The notes under the pieces are model-generated. The model had not been told where the DNA came from, ran no database searches, and was given only the letters and a program-made list of their open reading frames with translations. This document shows positions 1 through 5,107 of a DNA stretch of 5,107 bases, piece after piece (the first letter of the stretch is position 1; each line of letters begins with the position of its first letter). Source of the DNA: Nocardioidaceae bacterium (GTDB lineage Bacteria; Actinomycetota; Actinomycetes; Propionibacteriales; Nocardioidaceae); the NCBI GenBank assembly GCA_013813125.1, contig JACCSH010000329.1:1-5107 (forward strand), in the 5' to 3' direction. Made by a program: the position numbers and the translations under genes.

Positions 1-394
1 ATGTAGACGCGGCGGGCGCCAGCTTGGTACCCCGCCTCCTTGACCGCTCGCTGCTCGACTGCGGTGATCCCGATGGCACACAGATGACCAGTCGTGGCTT
101 GGCGAAGTAGCGGCGTCGGTGCACGCGTTTGATGAAGAACCGGAGCATCTGCTCGGTCGCCTCGAAGTCAGCGATGACGCCATCTCGCAACGGCCGGATC
201 GCTGTGATGTTGTCCGGCGTACGGCCGATCATGCGTTTGGCCTCTGCGCCCACAGCAAGGATTTCTCGGGTCTGCGCATTCATCGCGACCACAGACGGCT
301 CGTTGAGCATGACCCCTCGACCACGCACGTAGACCAACGTGTTGGCGGTACCAAGGTCGACCGCCATGTCGCGGCCGATGAGGCTGTGAGCCAT
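1..394 (-). CDS. mreB: Rod shape-determining protein MreB, N-terminal part; apparent frameshift, cut by window edge
   Basis: MreB is the bacterial actin homologue. It polymerises under the membrane and guides lateral wall synthesis; in some actinobacteria it acts mainly in spore-wall formation. The N-terminus starts [19 protein letters not shown], with the phosphate-1 nucleotide-binding motif DLGTANT at residues 13-19, followed by family-typical stretches ([30 protein letters not shown]). Residues 1-108 read in one frame. After Ser108 (codon at 71-73) the MreB sequence continues as [20 protein letters not shown] only in another frame (bases 68 down to 3). One G is missing from the expected Ser-Gly-Ile junction, so this is either a broken gene or a sequencing error. 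The start at 394 fits family N-termini. An in-frame ATG at 427 would add 11 residues. A purine run (GGAAGAGGGG) lies upstream of 394 but further away than an ideal ribosome binding site. About two thirds of the protein lies beyond the edge. The family identity is certain; whether the gene is intact is not. Confidence 0.9.
   Translation of the reverse strand, partial: MAHSLIGRDMAVDLGTANTLVYVRGRGVMLNEPSVVAMNAQTREILAVGAEAKRMIGRTPDNITAIRPLRDGVIADFEATEQMLRFFIKRVHRRRYFAKPRLVICVPSGSPQSSSERSRRRGTKLAPAAST
66..73 (-). other. mreB: Apparent -1 frameshift site inside mreB
   Basis: On the minus strand the bases read TCGGGATC. Conserved MreB sequence at this point (VPSGIT, as in Gram-positive homologues) needs TCG GGN ATC, one base more. 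Upstream codons have their low coordinate in one phase (71, 74 and so on), while the clearly homologous downstream codons are in another (66, 63 and so on). The unshifted frame shows no stop before the window edge, but it gives Ser/Arg-rich sequence unlike MreB. The site is a run of three G where four are expected, a common place for both indel mutations and base-calling errors. Confidence 0.8.
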
Positions 395-438
395 CTTTCG
401 AAGCGCCCCTCTTCCGCCTAGATCCATGCTCGTCTCGC

Positions 439-456
439 CACCGGGGGGAGGCGGTG
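439..456 (-). repeat. Short hairpin in the probable mreB leader
   Basis: CACCG (439-443) pairs perfectly with CGGTG (452-456) around an 8-base loop. It lies just downstream of the candidate mreB -10 element on the minus strand, so it would sit at the very 5' end of the mRNA leader. A five-base stem is common by chance in GC-rich DNA, and any role in mRNA stability is a guess. Confidence 0.25.
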
Positions 457-461
457 AGTTC

Positions 462-467
462 AGGCTA
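462..467 (-). promoter_or_regulatory. Candidate -10 element for mreB
   Basis: The minus strand reads TAGCCT, matching the actinobacterial TANNNT -10 pattern and resembling the hexamers before ndk and folC. A start about 7 bases downstream would give a leader of roughly 60 bases before the ATG at 394. No TTGACA-like -35 is visible at 16-19 bases. It is a single short motif, so support is weak. Confidence 0.35.
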
Positions 468-548
468 GGGGAGCCGAGCGCGCGGATTCGGCCGACACTT
501 CGACGTCGTTCTTCTTATCTGGCTGAGGAGCAAGGATGAGTCGTGGAA

Positions 549-581
549 AGGGCGGCGCCGCCCGAGCGGAGATGCCGCCCT
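549..581 (-). terminator. GC-rich inverted repeat, possible ndk terminator
   Basis: AGGGCGGC (549-556) and GCCGCCCT (574-581) form a perfect 8-bp stem around a 17-base loop. The left arm also belongs to a 14-base perfect palindrome, GGGCGGCGCCGCCC (550-563), which could fold into a competing smaller hairpin. On the minus strand the stem is followed by only a short T run (TTTCC counting the last stem base). It lies about 95 bases past the ndk stop and before the candidate mreB promoter, a sensible place for termination. Actinobacterial terminators often lack a long U tract, but the weak tail keeps this tentative. Confidence 0.35.
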
Positions 582-616
582 CAAACCGGCTCAGGTGAAC
601 CCGTCCGAAGGCGCGT

Positions 617-650
617 GAGCGGCGGCAACCGGCGGTAATCGCCAGCGCTC
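617..650 (-). repeat. Imperfect dyad just downstream of ndk
   Basis: The outer arms GAGCG (617-621) and CGCTC (646-650) pair, and within them GGCG and CGCC flank a short ATTAC loop on the minus strand, with unpaired bases between the two stems. It begins 27 bases after the ndk stop codon and might contribute to 3'-end stability or termination. No U tract follows. Structures of this quality arise often in GC-rich sequence. Confidence 0.2.
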
Positions 651-676
651 AGTCGCCCCGTTCAACCCGCGAGTTC

Positions 677-1090
677 TCATCTCGCGAGATCAGGAAACCA
701 CAAGGCGATCTCGGAAGCGGCGGACTCCACTGAGTCAGAGCCATGCACGAGGTTCTCGCGGTTGGAGAGGCTGAGATCTCCGCGGATCGTGCCTGGCGCT
801 GCCTTGCGACCGTCGGTGGCGCCATTGATCGCTCGTACGACATCAATCGCCTCTTCGCCCTCGAGCACAGCGGCGATGAGCGGGCCGCTGGTTACAAACT
901 CTCGTAGCGGTGCATAGAAGTCTCGCTCGACGTGGGCGGCATAGTGCTGGTCGGCCAGCTCAGGTTCGATCCACCTTTGCTCCAAGGCGACGATGGCAAG
1001 CCCCTTGGCCTCGAATCGGCTGATGACGTCGCCGACGACTCCCCGACGTACCGCGTCGGGCTTGAGTAGCAGCAGTGTGCGCTGAATCAT
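677..1090 (-). CDS. ndk: Nucleoside diphosphate kinase
   Basis: Ndk moves the gamma phosphate of ATP onto other nucleoside diphosphates through a phospho-histidine intermediate, balancing cytosolic NTP and dNTP pools. The 137 residues match the usual length of bacterial Ndk. Landmarks: the N-terminal strand TLLLLKPDAVRRG with Lys10, Tyr50, Arg86 in the VVRAINGATD segment, APGTIRGD with Arg103, and the active-site signature NLVHGSDS with the catalytic His116. All core catalytic residues are present, so the enzyme should be active. The ATG at 1090 gives the standard family N-terminus (MIQRTLLLLKPD). No good Shine-Dalgarno sequence precedes it; instead a TAGGCT hexamer ends 6 bases upstream, suggesting a leaderless transcript. 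The gene lies 24 bases after the upstream membrane-protein gene on the same strand, so readthrough from folC is also plausible. Confidence 0.97.
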   Translation of the reverse strand: MIQRTLLLLKPDAVRRGVVGDVISRFEAKGLAIVALEQRWIEPELADQHYAAHVERDFYAPLREFVTSGPLIAAVLEGEEAIDVVRAINGATDGRKAAPGTIRGDLSLSNRENLVHGSDSVESAASEIALWFPDLAR

Positions 1091-1096
1091 GCGGGA

Positions 1097-1102
1097 AGCC
1101 TA
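1097..1102 (-). promoter_or_regulatory. Candidate -10 element for a leaderless ndk transcript
   Basis: The minus strand reads TAGGCT, a good actinobacterial -10 hexamer. It is separated from the ndk ATG by 6 bases, so transcription would start at or next to the A of the start codon. It fills most of the 24-base gap after the preceding gene, where a purine-rich ribosome binding site would otherwise be expected and is not seen. No clear -35 is present. Confidence 0.45.
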
Positions 1103-1114
1103 GGGCAGGTGTCG

Positions 1115-1471
1115 TCAGGCCGGAGGATGGGAGTGATTCTCCACGGCCGTCGACTGGCGTTCGATCCTTTTCCCGAGCAGGTAGGCCGCGGTCCACAAGG
1201 CACCGAAGAGCAGCCCCAGCACGACCATCACGGGTACGACGAATCCCAACGCCAACGCGGCGAGCTGCAACGCAAACCCCAGGAAGTAGGCCCATTCGGC
1301 CCGCAGCAGGCTGGCGATGACGAGGGCGGCAACAGCCAACCCGAGGCCGACAGTCAGTGAAACGGCTTTGGGAACCTCCTCGATGGTGATGAGGACCGGT
1401 GTGGCCAGACCGAGCACGATCGACTGGAACGCCAAGACCGCAGCGCACATGATCTGCCGGGGCGATCGCAT
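1115..1471 (-). CDS. Small integral membrane protein, DUF4233-like
   Basis: This 118-residue protein of unknown function is almost entirely hydrophobic. Likely membrane segments are residues 7-29 (IMCAAVLAFQSIVLGLATPV), 36-56 (AVSLTVGLGLAVAALVIASL), and a long stretch at about 60-99 that is probably two helices. A polar, basic tail follows (GKRIERQ to the end). Size, hydropathy and position directly after folC and before ndk match the DUF4233 family of actinobacteria; I assign it from context and pattern, not a search. The start at 1471 overlaps the folC stop (TGATG), and the frame upstream of it is Arg-rich shadow sequence inside folC, so a longer form is unlikely. The conserved link with folC hints at a role tied to its expression, but no function is known to me. 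Confidence 0.85.
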   Translation of the reverse strand: MRSPRQIMCAAVLAFQSIVLGLATPVLITIEEVPKAVSLTVGLGLAVAALVIASLLRAEWAYFLGFALQLAALALGFVVPVMVVLGLLFGALWTAAYLLGKRIERQSTAVENHSHPPA

Positions 1472-1473
1472 CA
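1469..1473 (-). other. TGATG stop/start overlap between folC and the membrane-protein gene
   Basis: On the minus strand the folC stop TGA (1473-1471) shares its A with the next gene's ATG (1471-1469). This geometry is typical of translational coupling, where the ribosome finishing FolC restarts on the next frame. Only a weak G-rich stretch (TTGGTGG) precedes it, which also favours coupled rather than independent initiation. Confidence 0.8.
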
Positions 1474-2967
1474 GGTGCCACCAAGGAGGACTCTGGCCTC
1501 GCCGGCGGTGATCACCGAGCCCGTCACCAGCACCCCACCGCCCCCGAAACCTCCCGAAGCACCACCGAAATCGCTCGAACCCCACGTGTCGTCGTCGAAT
1601 GCTCCGAAGCCCACGCTGCCATCTGGCTGACCTGCATCGGCTAGTCCCACCGCCCTGTCGATCGCATCGTCGAGCTGCGGGACCACCTCCACGCGATCGG
1701 CGCCGAAGATACCGCGCGCAGCATCGGCCAAGTCGTCTGCCGGGAGACATCGAGGCGTTGAGTTCTGCGTGCAGATAATCGTCGACAAGATCGGCTCGAG
1801 CGCGTCGAGTAAACCCTCGATGTCTTTGTCGGCCATCACCCCACAGACGCCGATGAGAGGCGAGAACGTGAACGCCTCCTGGATCGCTTCAGCAGATGCC
1901 CGAGCTCCGTGCGGGTTGTGTGCGGCGTCGATCAGGACGGTGGGTGAGCGGCGCACAACCTCGAGCCGGCCCGGCGAGGTGACCTGCGCAAACGCCTCTC
2001 TCACCACCTCGATGTCCAGTCCTGCCTCCAGACCCTTGCCACCAGTAAAGGTTTCGACCGTGGCAAGCGCGCAAGCAGCGTTCTGCGCCTGGTGGGAACC
2101 GTAGAGCGGGAGAAATATCTCGTCGTACGTCCCGCCCAGACCCTGCAACGTGAGTAGCTGGCCGCCCATCCCCGGTCGGCGCTCGACTACCCCGAACTCG
2201 AGCCCCTCCTGGACCACAGTCGCTCCTACTTCGGCGGCGTGGTGCCGCAGCACCTCCGCGGCGTCGACCGGTTGTTGCGCGAGTACAGCAAAACTTCCGG
2301 ACTTGATAATTCCTGCCTTCTCGATGGCAATGTCACCCGGCGTGTCTCCGAGATAGCGGGCGTGGTCCACACCGATCGGAGTGACCACGGCAACAGCAGC
2401 GTCGGCCACGTTGGTTGCGTCCCAGGATCCACCCATACCCACCTCGATGATGCCGGCATCAACGGGTGCGTCGGCGAACGCGGCGAAGCCCATGGCGGTG
2501 ATGAACTCGAAGAAGGACAACGGCTGATCGCCGGATCTGTCGATGACCTCGGCGTAGGGCGCCACTTCGTCGTACACCTCGATGAAACGCTCGGGGGTGA
2601 GCGGTAACCCGTCGATGCTGATGCGCTCCGTCATGGACTGCAGATGCGGACTTGTGGACCGACCTGTACGCAGTCCCAAGCCACGCAGCAGCGTGTCCAC
2701 CATCCGGGCGGTCGAGGTCTTGCCGTTCGTGCCGGTGAGATGCACGACAGGGTATGCCCGCTGGGGCTGTCCCATCAGGTCGCACAGCGCCGCGATGCGA
2801 TCAAGAGACGGGTCGAGCTTCGTTTCCGGCCAACGCCTGAGCAGCGATTTCTCCACGCCGGAGTAAGCAGCGGACGTGCTCGATCGGTCCGAGGTGCCAG
2901 GGATGCTGTCTCGGTCAGACGTTTCAGTCGGAGCAGATGTGCTGGCGCGGTCCGGCGGGGCAGGCAT
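1471..2967 (-). CDS. folC: Bifunctional folylpolyglutamate synthase / dihydrofolate synthase
   Basis: FolC is a cytosolic Mur-ligase-family enzyme. It adds glutamate to dihydropteroate and then extends the glutamate tail of reduced folates, using ATP through an acyl-phosphate. In the 498 residues: P-loop TGTNGKTS at 78-85, SPH at 106-108, SMTERI loop at 111-116, EVGMGGSWDATN at 175-186 (Mg-binding Glu175), GVDH at 199-202, EKAGIIK with the probably carbamylated Lys217, and DAAHNPHG at 347-354 opening the C-terminal domain. All expected catalytic motifs are present. Two stretches look extra: a Ser/Thr/Asp-rich leader (about 1-37) and a Gly/Asp/Ser-rich insert at about 447-478. The ATG at 2967 is the only ATG near the start. 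An in-frame TAG lies at 2980-2982. No Shine-Dalgarno is seen, but a TAGACT hexamer 9 bases upstream suggests leaderless initiation there. A GTG at codon 38 is an alternative start. Confidence 0.96.
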   Translation of the reverse strand: MPAPPDRASTSAPTETSDRDSIPGTSDRSSTSAAYSGVEKSLLRRWPETKLDPSLDRIAALCDLMGQPQRAYPVVHLTGTNGKTSTARMVDTLLRGLGLRTGRSTSPHLQSMTERISIDGLPLTPERFIEVYDEVAPYAEVIDRSGDQPLSFFEFITAMGFAAFADAPVDAGIIEVGMGGSWDATNVADAAVAVVTPIGVDHARYLGDTPGDIAIEKAGIIKSGSFAVLAQQPVDAAEVLRHHAAEVGATVVQEGLEFGVVERRPGMGGQLLTLQGLGGTYDEIFLPLYGSHQAQNAACALATVETFTGGKGLEAGLDIEVVREAFAQVTSPGRLEVVRRSPTVLIDAAHNPHGARASAEAIQEAFTFSPLIGVCGVMADKDIEGLLDALEPILSTIICTQNSTPRCLPADDLADAARGIFGADRVEVVPQLDDAIDRAVGLADAGQPDGSVGFGAFDDDTWGSSDFGGASGGFGGGGVLVTGSVITAGEARVLLGGT

Positions 2968-2976
2968 TTGGCACGA

Positions 2977-2982
2977 AGTCTA
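2977..2982 (-). promoter_or_regulatory. Candidate -10 element for folC, near-leaderless
   Basis: The minus strand reads TAGACT (TANNNT pattern), ending 9 bases before the folC ATG at 2967. The mRNA would therefore start within about 0-3 bases of the ATG. No Shine-Dalgarno sequence is visible, consistent with leaderless translation. At the -35 position, 16 bases upstream, the minus strand reads CGAGAG, one of three copies of that hexamer, rather than TTGACA. Confidence 0.45.
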
Positions 2983-2998
2983 GTGCTGCGCCGCAGCC

Positions 2999-3038
2999 CT
3001 CTCGCGGGTCGGACCGCCTCTCGAGGATGCGACTCTCG
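2999..3038. repeat. Three CTCTCG direct repeats in the valS-folC divergent region
   Basis: CTCTCG occurs at 2999-3004, 3018-3023 and 3033-3038, spaced 19 and 15 bases start to start. On the folC strand the copies read GCGAGAGG, TCGAGAGG and GCGAGAGT; the nearest falls where the folC -35 would be. They could be binding sites for a regulator of one or both genes. The irregular spacing and GC-rich background mean chance is a serious alternative. Confidence 0.25.
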
Positions 3039-3116
3039 CGTAGCTCTGGCGACGTATCAGTCGGATCCTTCGGGTGCCGGGTGAAAACGCGTTAGTGGCG
3101 CGGCGAGCCTGCGCCG

Positions 3117-3122
3117 TAGGAT
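3117..3122 (+). promoter_or_regulatory. Candidate -10 element (or Shine-Dalgarno) for valS
   Basis: TAGGAT is followed by 8 bases and then the valS ATG at 3131. As a -10 element (TANNNT) it would place the transcript start at or within a base or two of the ATG. The same bases contain AGGA, 9 bases from the ATG, which could instead serve as a weak ribosome binding site if transcription starts further upstream. The two readings cannot be separated by sequence alone. No TTGACA-like -35 is seen 16-19 bases upstream. Confidence 0.4.
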
Positions 3123-3130
3123 TCGGCGGT

Positions 3131-5107
3131 ATGACCGCTGCCCCTCACGCTTCCGACACGTCGACCGCCGTGAGGCGCTCGGTCGACGTGCCGGACAAAC
3201 CGGCGCTCGAGGGGCTCGAAGACAAGTGGGACACGATCTGGAGCGAGCAGGGCACCTACCGCTTCGACCGAACGAAACCTCGAGATCAGGTCTACTCGAT
3301 TGACACTCCCCCGCCCACCGTCTCTGGTTCCCTCCACGTCGGCCACGTCTTCTCCTACACCCACACCGACACCGTCGCGCGCTATCAGCGCATGCGTGGC
3401 AAGGAGGTGTTCTACCCGATGGGGTGGGACGACAACGGGTTGCCGACCGAGCGGCGCGTGCAGAACTACTTCGGCGTGCGGTGCGACCCCTCGGTGCCGT
3501 ACGACGCTGCCTTCACGCCTCCCGCCAAGCCAGACCCCAAACGGCAGCTCGCCATCTCGCGGGGAAACTTCATCGAGTTGTGCGAACGTCTCACAGCTGA
3601 GGACGAGAAAGTTTTCGAAGACCTCTGGCGCAAGCTCGGACTCTCCGTCGACTGGTCGCTGCTCTACACCACCATCAGTGACGACTCCCGGGCGACAGCG
3701 CAGCGAGCCTTTTTGCGCAACCTGGCGCGCGGCGAGGCCTACCAGTCCGAGGCACCGACGCTCTGGGACGTGACCTTCCAGACCGCGGTCGCCCAGGCTG
3801 AGCTCGAGGCCCGCGACTATCCCGGCCACTACCACCGCGTCGCCTTCCACGGCCCCGCCGGACCCGTCCACGTGGAGACCACCCGGCCGGAGCTAATCGG
3901 CGCGTGCGTGGCGTTGATCGCCCATCCCGACGACGAGCGCTACCAGCAGATGTTCGGTACGACGGTCAGCTCGCCGGTCTTCGGCGTGGACCTCCCCGTG
4001 CTGGCCCACCCAGCCGCCGAGCCCGACAAGGGCGCGGGCATCGCGATGTGCTGCACCTTCGGCGACTTGACCGACGTGCAGTGGTGGCGCGAGTTGCAGC
4101 TGCCGGTCCGCACGATCATCGGCCGAGACGGGCGCATCCTCCGGGATACGCCGGAGTGGATCGCGCCTGAGGCGGCCCGAACGGCATACGACGAGCTTGC
4201 CGGCAAGACTGCCTTCAGCGCCCGCGAGGCCATGGTGACGCTGCTGCGCGAGTCCGGCGACCTCGACGGGGAGCCAAAGCCCACCCAGCGGATCACGAAC
4301 TTCTACGAGAAGGGCGACAAGCCCCTGGAGATCGTGGCCACGCGCCAGTGGTACATCACCAACGGGGGCCGTGACACCGACTTGCGGGACGCGCTGATCA
4401 AGCGTGGTGACGAGATAGCCTGGGCCCCGCAGTTCATGCAGCACAGGTTCAGCAACTGGATCGCCGGGCTCAACGGCGACTGGCTTATCTCCCGACAGCG
4501 CTTTTTCGGCGTGCCGATCCCGGCCTGGTACGCGCTGGACGACGAGGGCGAACCGATCTACGACAACCCTCTGCTCCCGAGCGAGGACCGACTGCCGGTC
4601 GACCCGTCGGCCGAACCGCCCGACGGTTTTGACGAGTCTCAACGCAACCAGCCGGGTGGATTCATTGGCGACCCGGACATCATGGACACCTGGGCGACGT
4701 CGTCCCTCACCCCGCACATCGCGGGCGGTTGGGAGCGCGATCCAGACCTTTTCGAGCGGATCTTCCCGATGGACCTGTGTACGCATGCACACGACATCAT
4801 CCGCACCTGGCTCTTTTCCCGGGTCGTCCGCGCTCACCTCGAAAACGACTCCGCGCCTTGGCGACAGGCGTTGATCTCGGGATTCGTGGTCGACCCCGAT
4901 CGCAAGAAGATGTCCAAATCCAAGGGCAACGTCGTGGTGCCGAGCGACATCCTCGAGCGCTACGGCTCCGATGCTGTGCGATGGCGCGCGGCGATGTCGC
5001 GTCCTGGTCTCGACTCTCCCTTCGACGAGTCGCAGATGAAGGTGGGGCGCCGTCTGGCCATGAAGGTGTTGAACGCATCGAAGTTCGTCCTTGGCCTAGG
5101 CGCAGGC
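3131..5107 (+). CDS. valS: Valyl-tRNA synthetase, archaeal-like type, C-terminus beyond window
   Basis: ValRS is a cytosolic class I synthetase that joins valine to tRNA-Val and hydrolyses mischarged threonine in an editing domain. The 659 residues present, in order: an N-terminal extension (about 1-30); [13 protein letters not shown] at 60-72, with the HIGH motif as HVGH (69-72); [19 protein letters not shown] at 95-113; editing domain with TTRPE at 250-254 and [14 protein letters not shown] at 299-312; [13 protein letters not shown] at 454-466; [13 protein letters not shown] at 518-530; and KKMSKSKGN with KMSKS at 593-597. Then the start of the anticodon-binding domain, cut by the edge. Relatives run to roughly 850-870 residues, so about 200 are missing. 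[11 protein letters not shown] and MCCTFGD are features I associate with the archaeal/rickettsial ValRS subtype rather than the common bacterial one (NVTGSLHLGHA, GMDHAGIATQ). The ATG at 3131 is chosen for the AGGA/TAGGAT just upstream; a GTG at 3095 is less likely. Confidence 0.96.
   Translation, partial: MTAAPHASDTSTAVRRSVDVPDKPALEGLEDKWDTIWSEQGTYRFDRTKPRDQVYSIDTPPPTVSGSLHVGHVFSYTHTDTVARYQRMRGKEVFYPMGWDDNGLPTERRVQNYFGVRCDPSVPYDAAFTPPAKPDPKRQLAISRGNFIELCERLTAEDEKVFEDLWRKLGLSVDWSLLYTTISDDSRATAQRAFLRNLARGEAYQSEAPTLWDVTFQTAVAQAELEARDYPGHYHRVAFHGPAGPVHVETTRPELIGACVALIAHPDDERYQQMFGTTVSSPVFGVDLPVLAHPAAEPDKGAGIAMCCTFGDLTDVQWWRELQLPVRTIIGRDGRILRDTPEWIAPEAARTAYDELAGKTAFSAREAMVTLLRESGDLDGEPKPTQRITNFYEKGDKPLEIVATRQWYITNGGRDTDLRDALIKRGDEIAWAPQFMQHRFSNWIAGLNGDWLISRQRFFGVPIPAWYALDDEGEPIYDNPLLPSEDRLPVDPSAEPPDGFDESQRNQPGGFIGDPDIMDTWATSSLTPHIAGGWERDPDLFERIFPMDLCTHAHDIIRTWLFSRVVRAHLENDSAPWRQALISGFVVDPDRKKMSKSKGNVVVPSDILERYGSDAVRWRAAMSRPGLDSPFDESQMKVGRRLAMKVLNASKFVLGLGAG

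Noticed and set aside
119..421. Plus-strand open frames opposite mreB
   Set aside because: They are antisense to clear MreB coding sequence and resemble no protein family I recognise.
1472..1750. A 93-residue N-terminal extension of the DUF4233-like protein
   Set aside because: The upstream part is Arg/Gly/Trp-rich out-of-frame sequence within folC. The hydrophobic protein begins naturally at the ATG overlapping the folC stop.
3060..3130. T-box leader upstream of valS (CGGGTGCCGGG resembles part of the T-box core)
   Set aside because: The conserved T-box sequence (AGGGTGGNACCGCG) is absent, there is no room for a specifier stem plus terminator, and the likely transcript start is next to the ATG.
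3095..3130. Upstream in-frame GTG at 3095 as the valS start
   Set aside because: It has no ribosome binding site, and the added residues are Arg/Ala/Gly-rich with no family resemblance. The ATG at 3131 has the better upstream signal.
3092..3871. Long minus-strand open frame (259 codons) opposite valS
   Set aside because: It lies antisense to the well-conserved catalytic and editing regions of valS. Its composition (Val, Gly, Arg rich) is that of a GC-rich antisense shadow, and it shows no recognisable domain.
3893..4837. Minus-strand open frame of 314 codons opposite valS
   Set aside because: Same reason: long antisense frames are expected where third codon positions are almost all G or C. 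No motif is visible, and the valS frame accounts for the conservation.
1..5107. Search for a novel multi-gene system, mobile element, CRISPR array or RNA gene
   Set aside because: Almost all the sequence is explained by five housekeeping or conserved genes in a usual order. I saw no transposase, spaced repeats, tRNA-like fold or sign of horizontal insertion.

Overview
The window looks like a chromosomal segment of a high-GC actinobacterium (Actinomycetota). Base composition, codon choice and gene order all point there: valS facing away from a folC - small DUF4233-type membrane protein gene - ndk - mreB row is a familiar actinobacterial layout. I cannot name a genus. The archaeal-like form of ValRS suggests a lineage other than Streptomyces, whose ValRS I recall as the ordinary bacterial type.

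Layout. Bases 1-394 (minus strand) hold the 5' part of mreB, cut by the window edge and carrying an apparent one-base deletion near base 70. Bases 395-676 are non-coding, with a candidate mreB promoter and GC-rich inverted repeats that may end ndk transcription. Bases 677-1090 (minus) are ndk. Bases 1115-1471 (minus) encode a 118-residue membrane protein resembling DUF4233. It overlaps the stop codon of folC (1471-2967, minus) by one base. Bases 2968-3130 form a 163-base divergent promoter region. From 3131 to the right edge (plus) runs valS, with 659 codons present and the C-terminal part outside the window.

The genes are housekeeping: valyl-tRNA charging, folate polyglutamylation and dihydrofolate synthesis, nucleotide balance and cell-wall elongation. 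folC and the membrane-protein gene look translationally coupled. ndk may be read from the same transcript and also from its own promoter.

I saw no mobile element, CRISPR array, RNA gene, or defence, toxin or biosynthetic system, and nothing that looks like a new multi-gene system. The points worth a second look are the mreB frameshift, the archaeal-like ValRS, a repeated TAG-type -10 hexamer 6-9 bases before three start codons (suggesting leaderless transcripts), and a Gly/Asp/Ser-rich insert in FolC.
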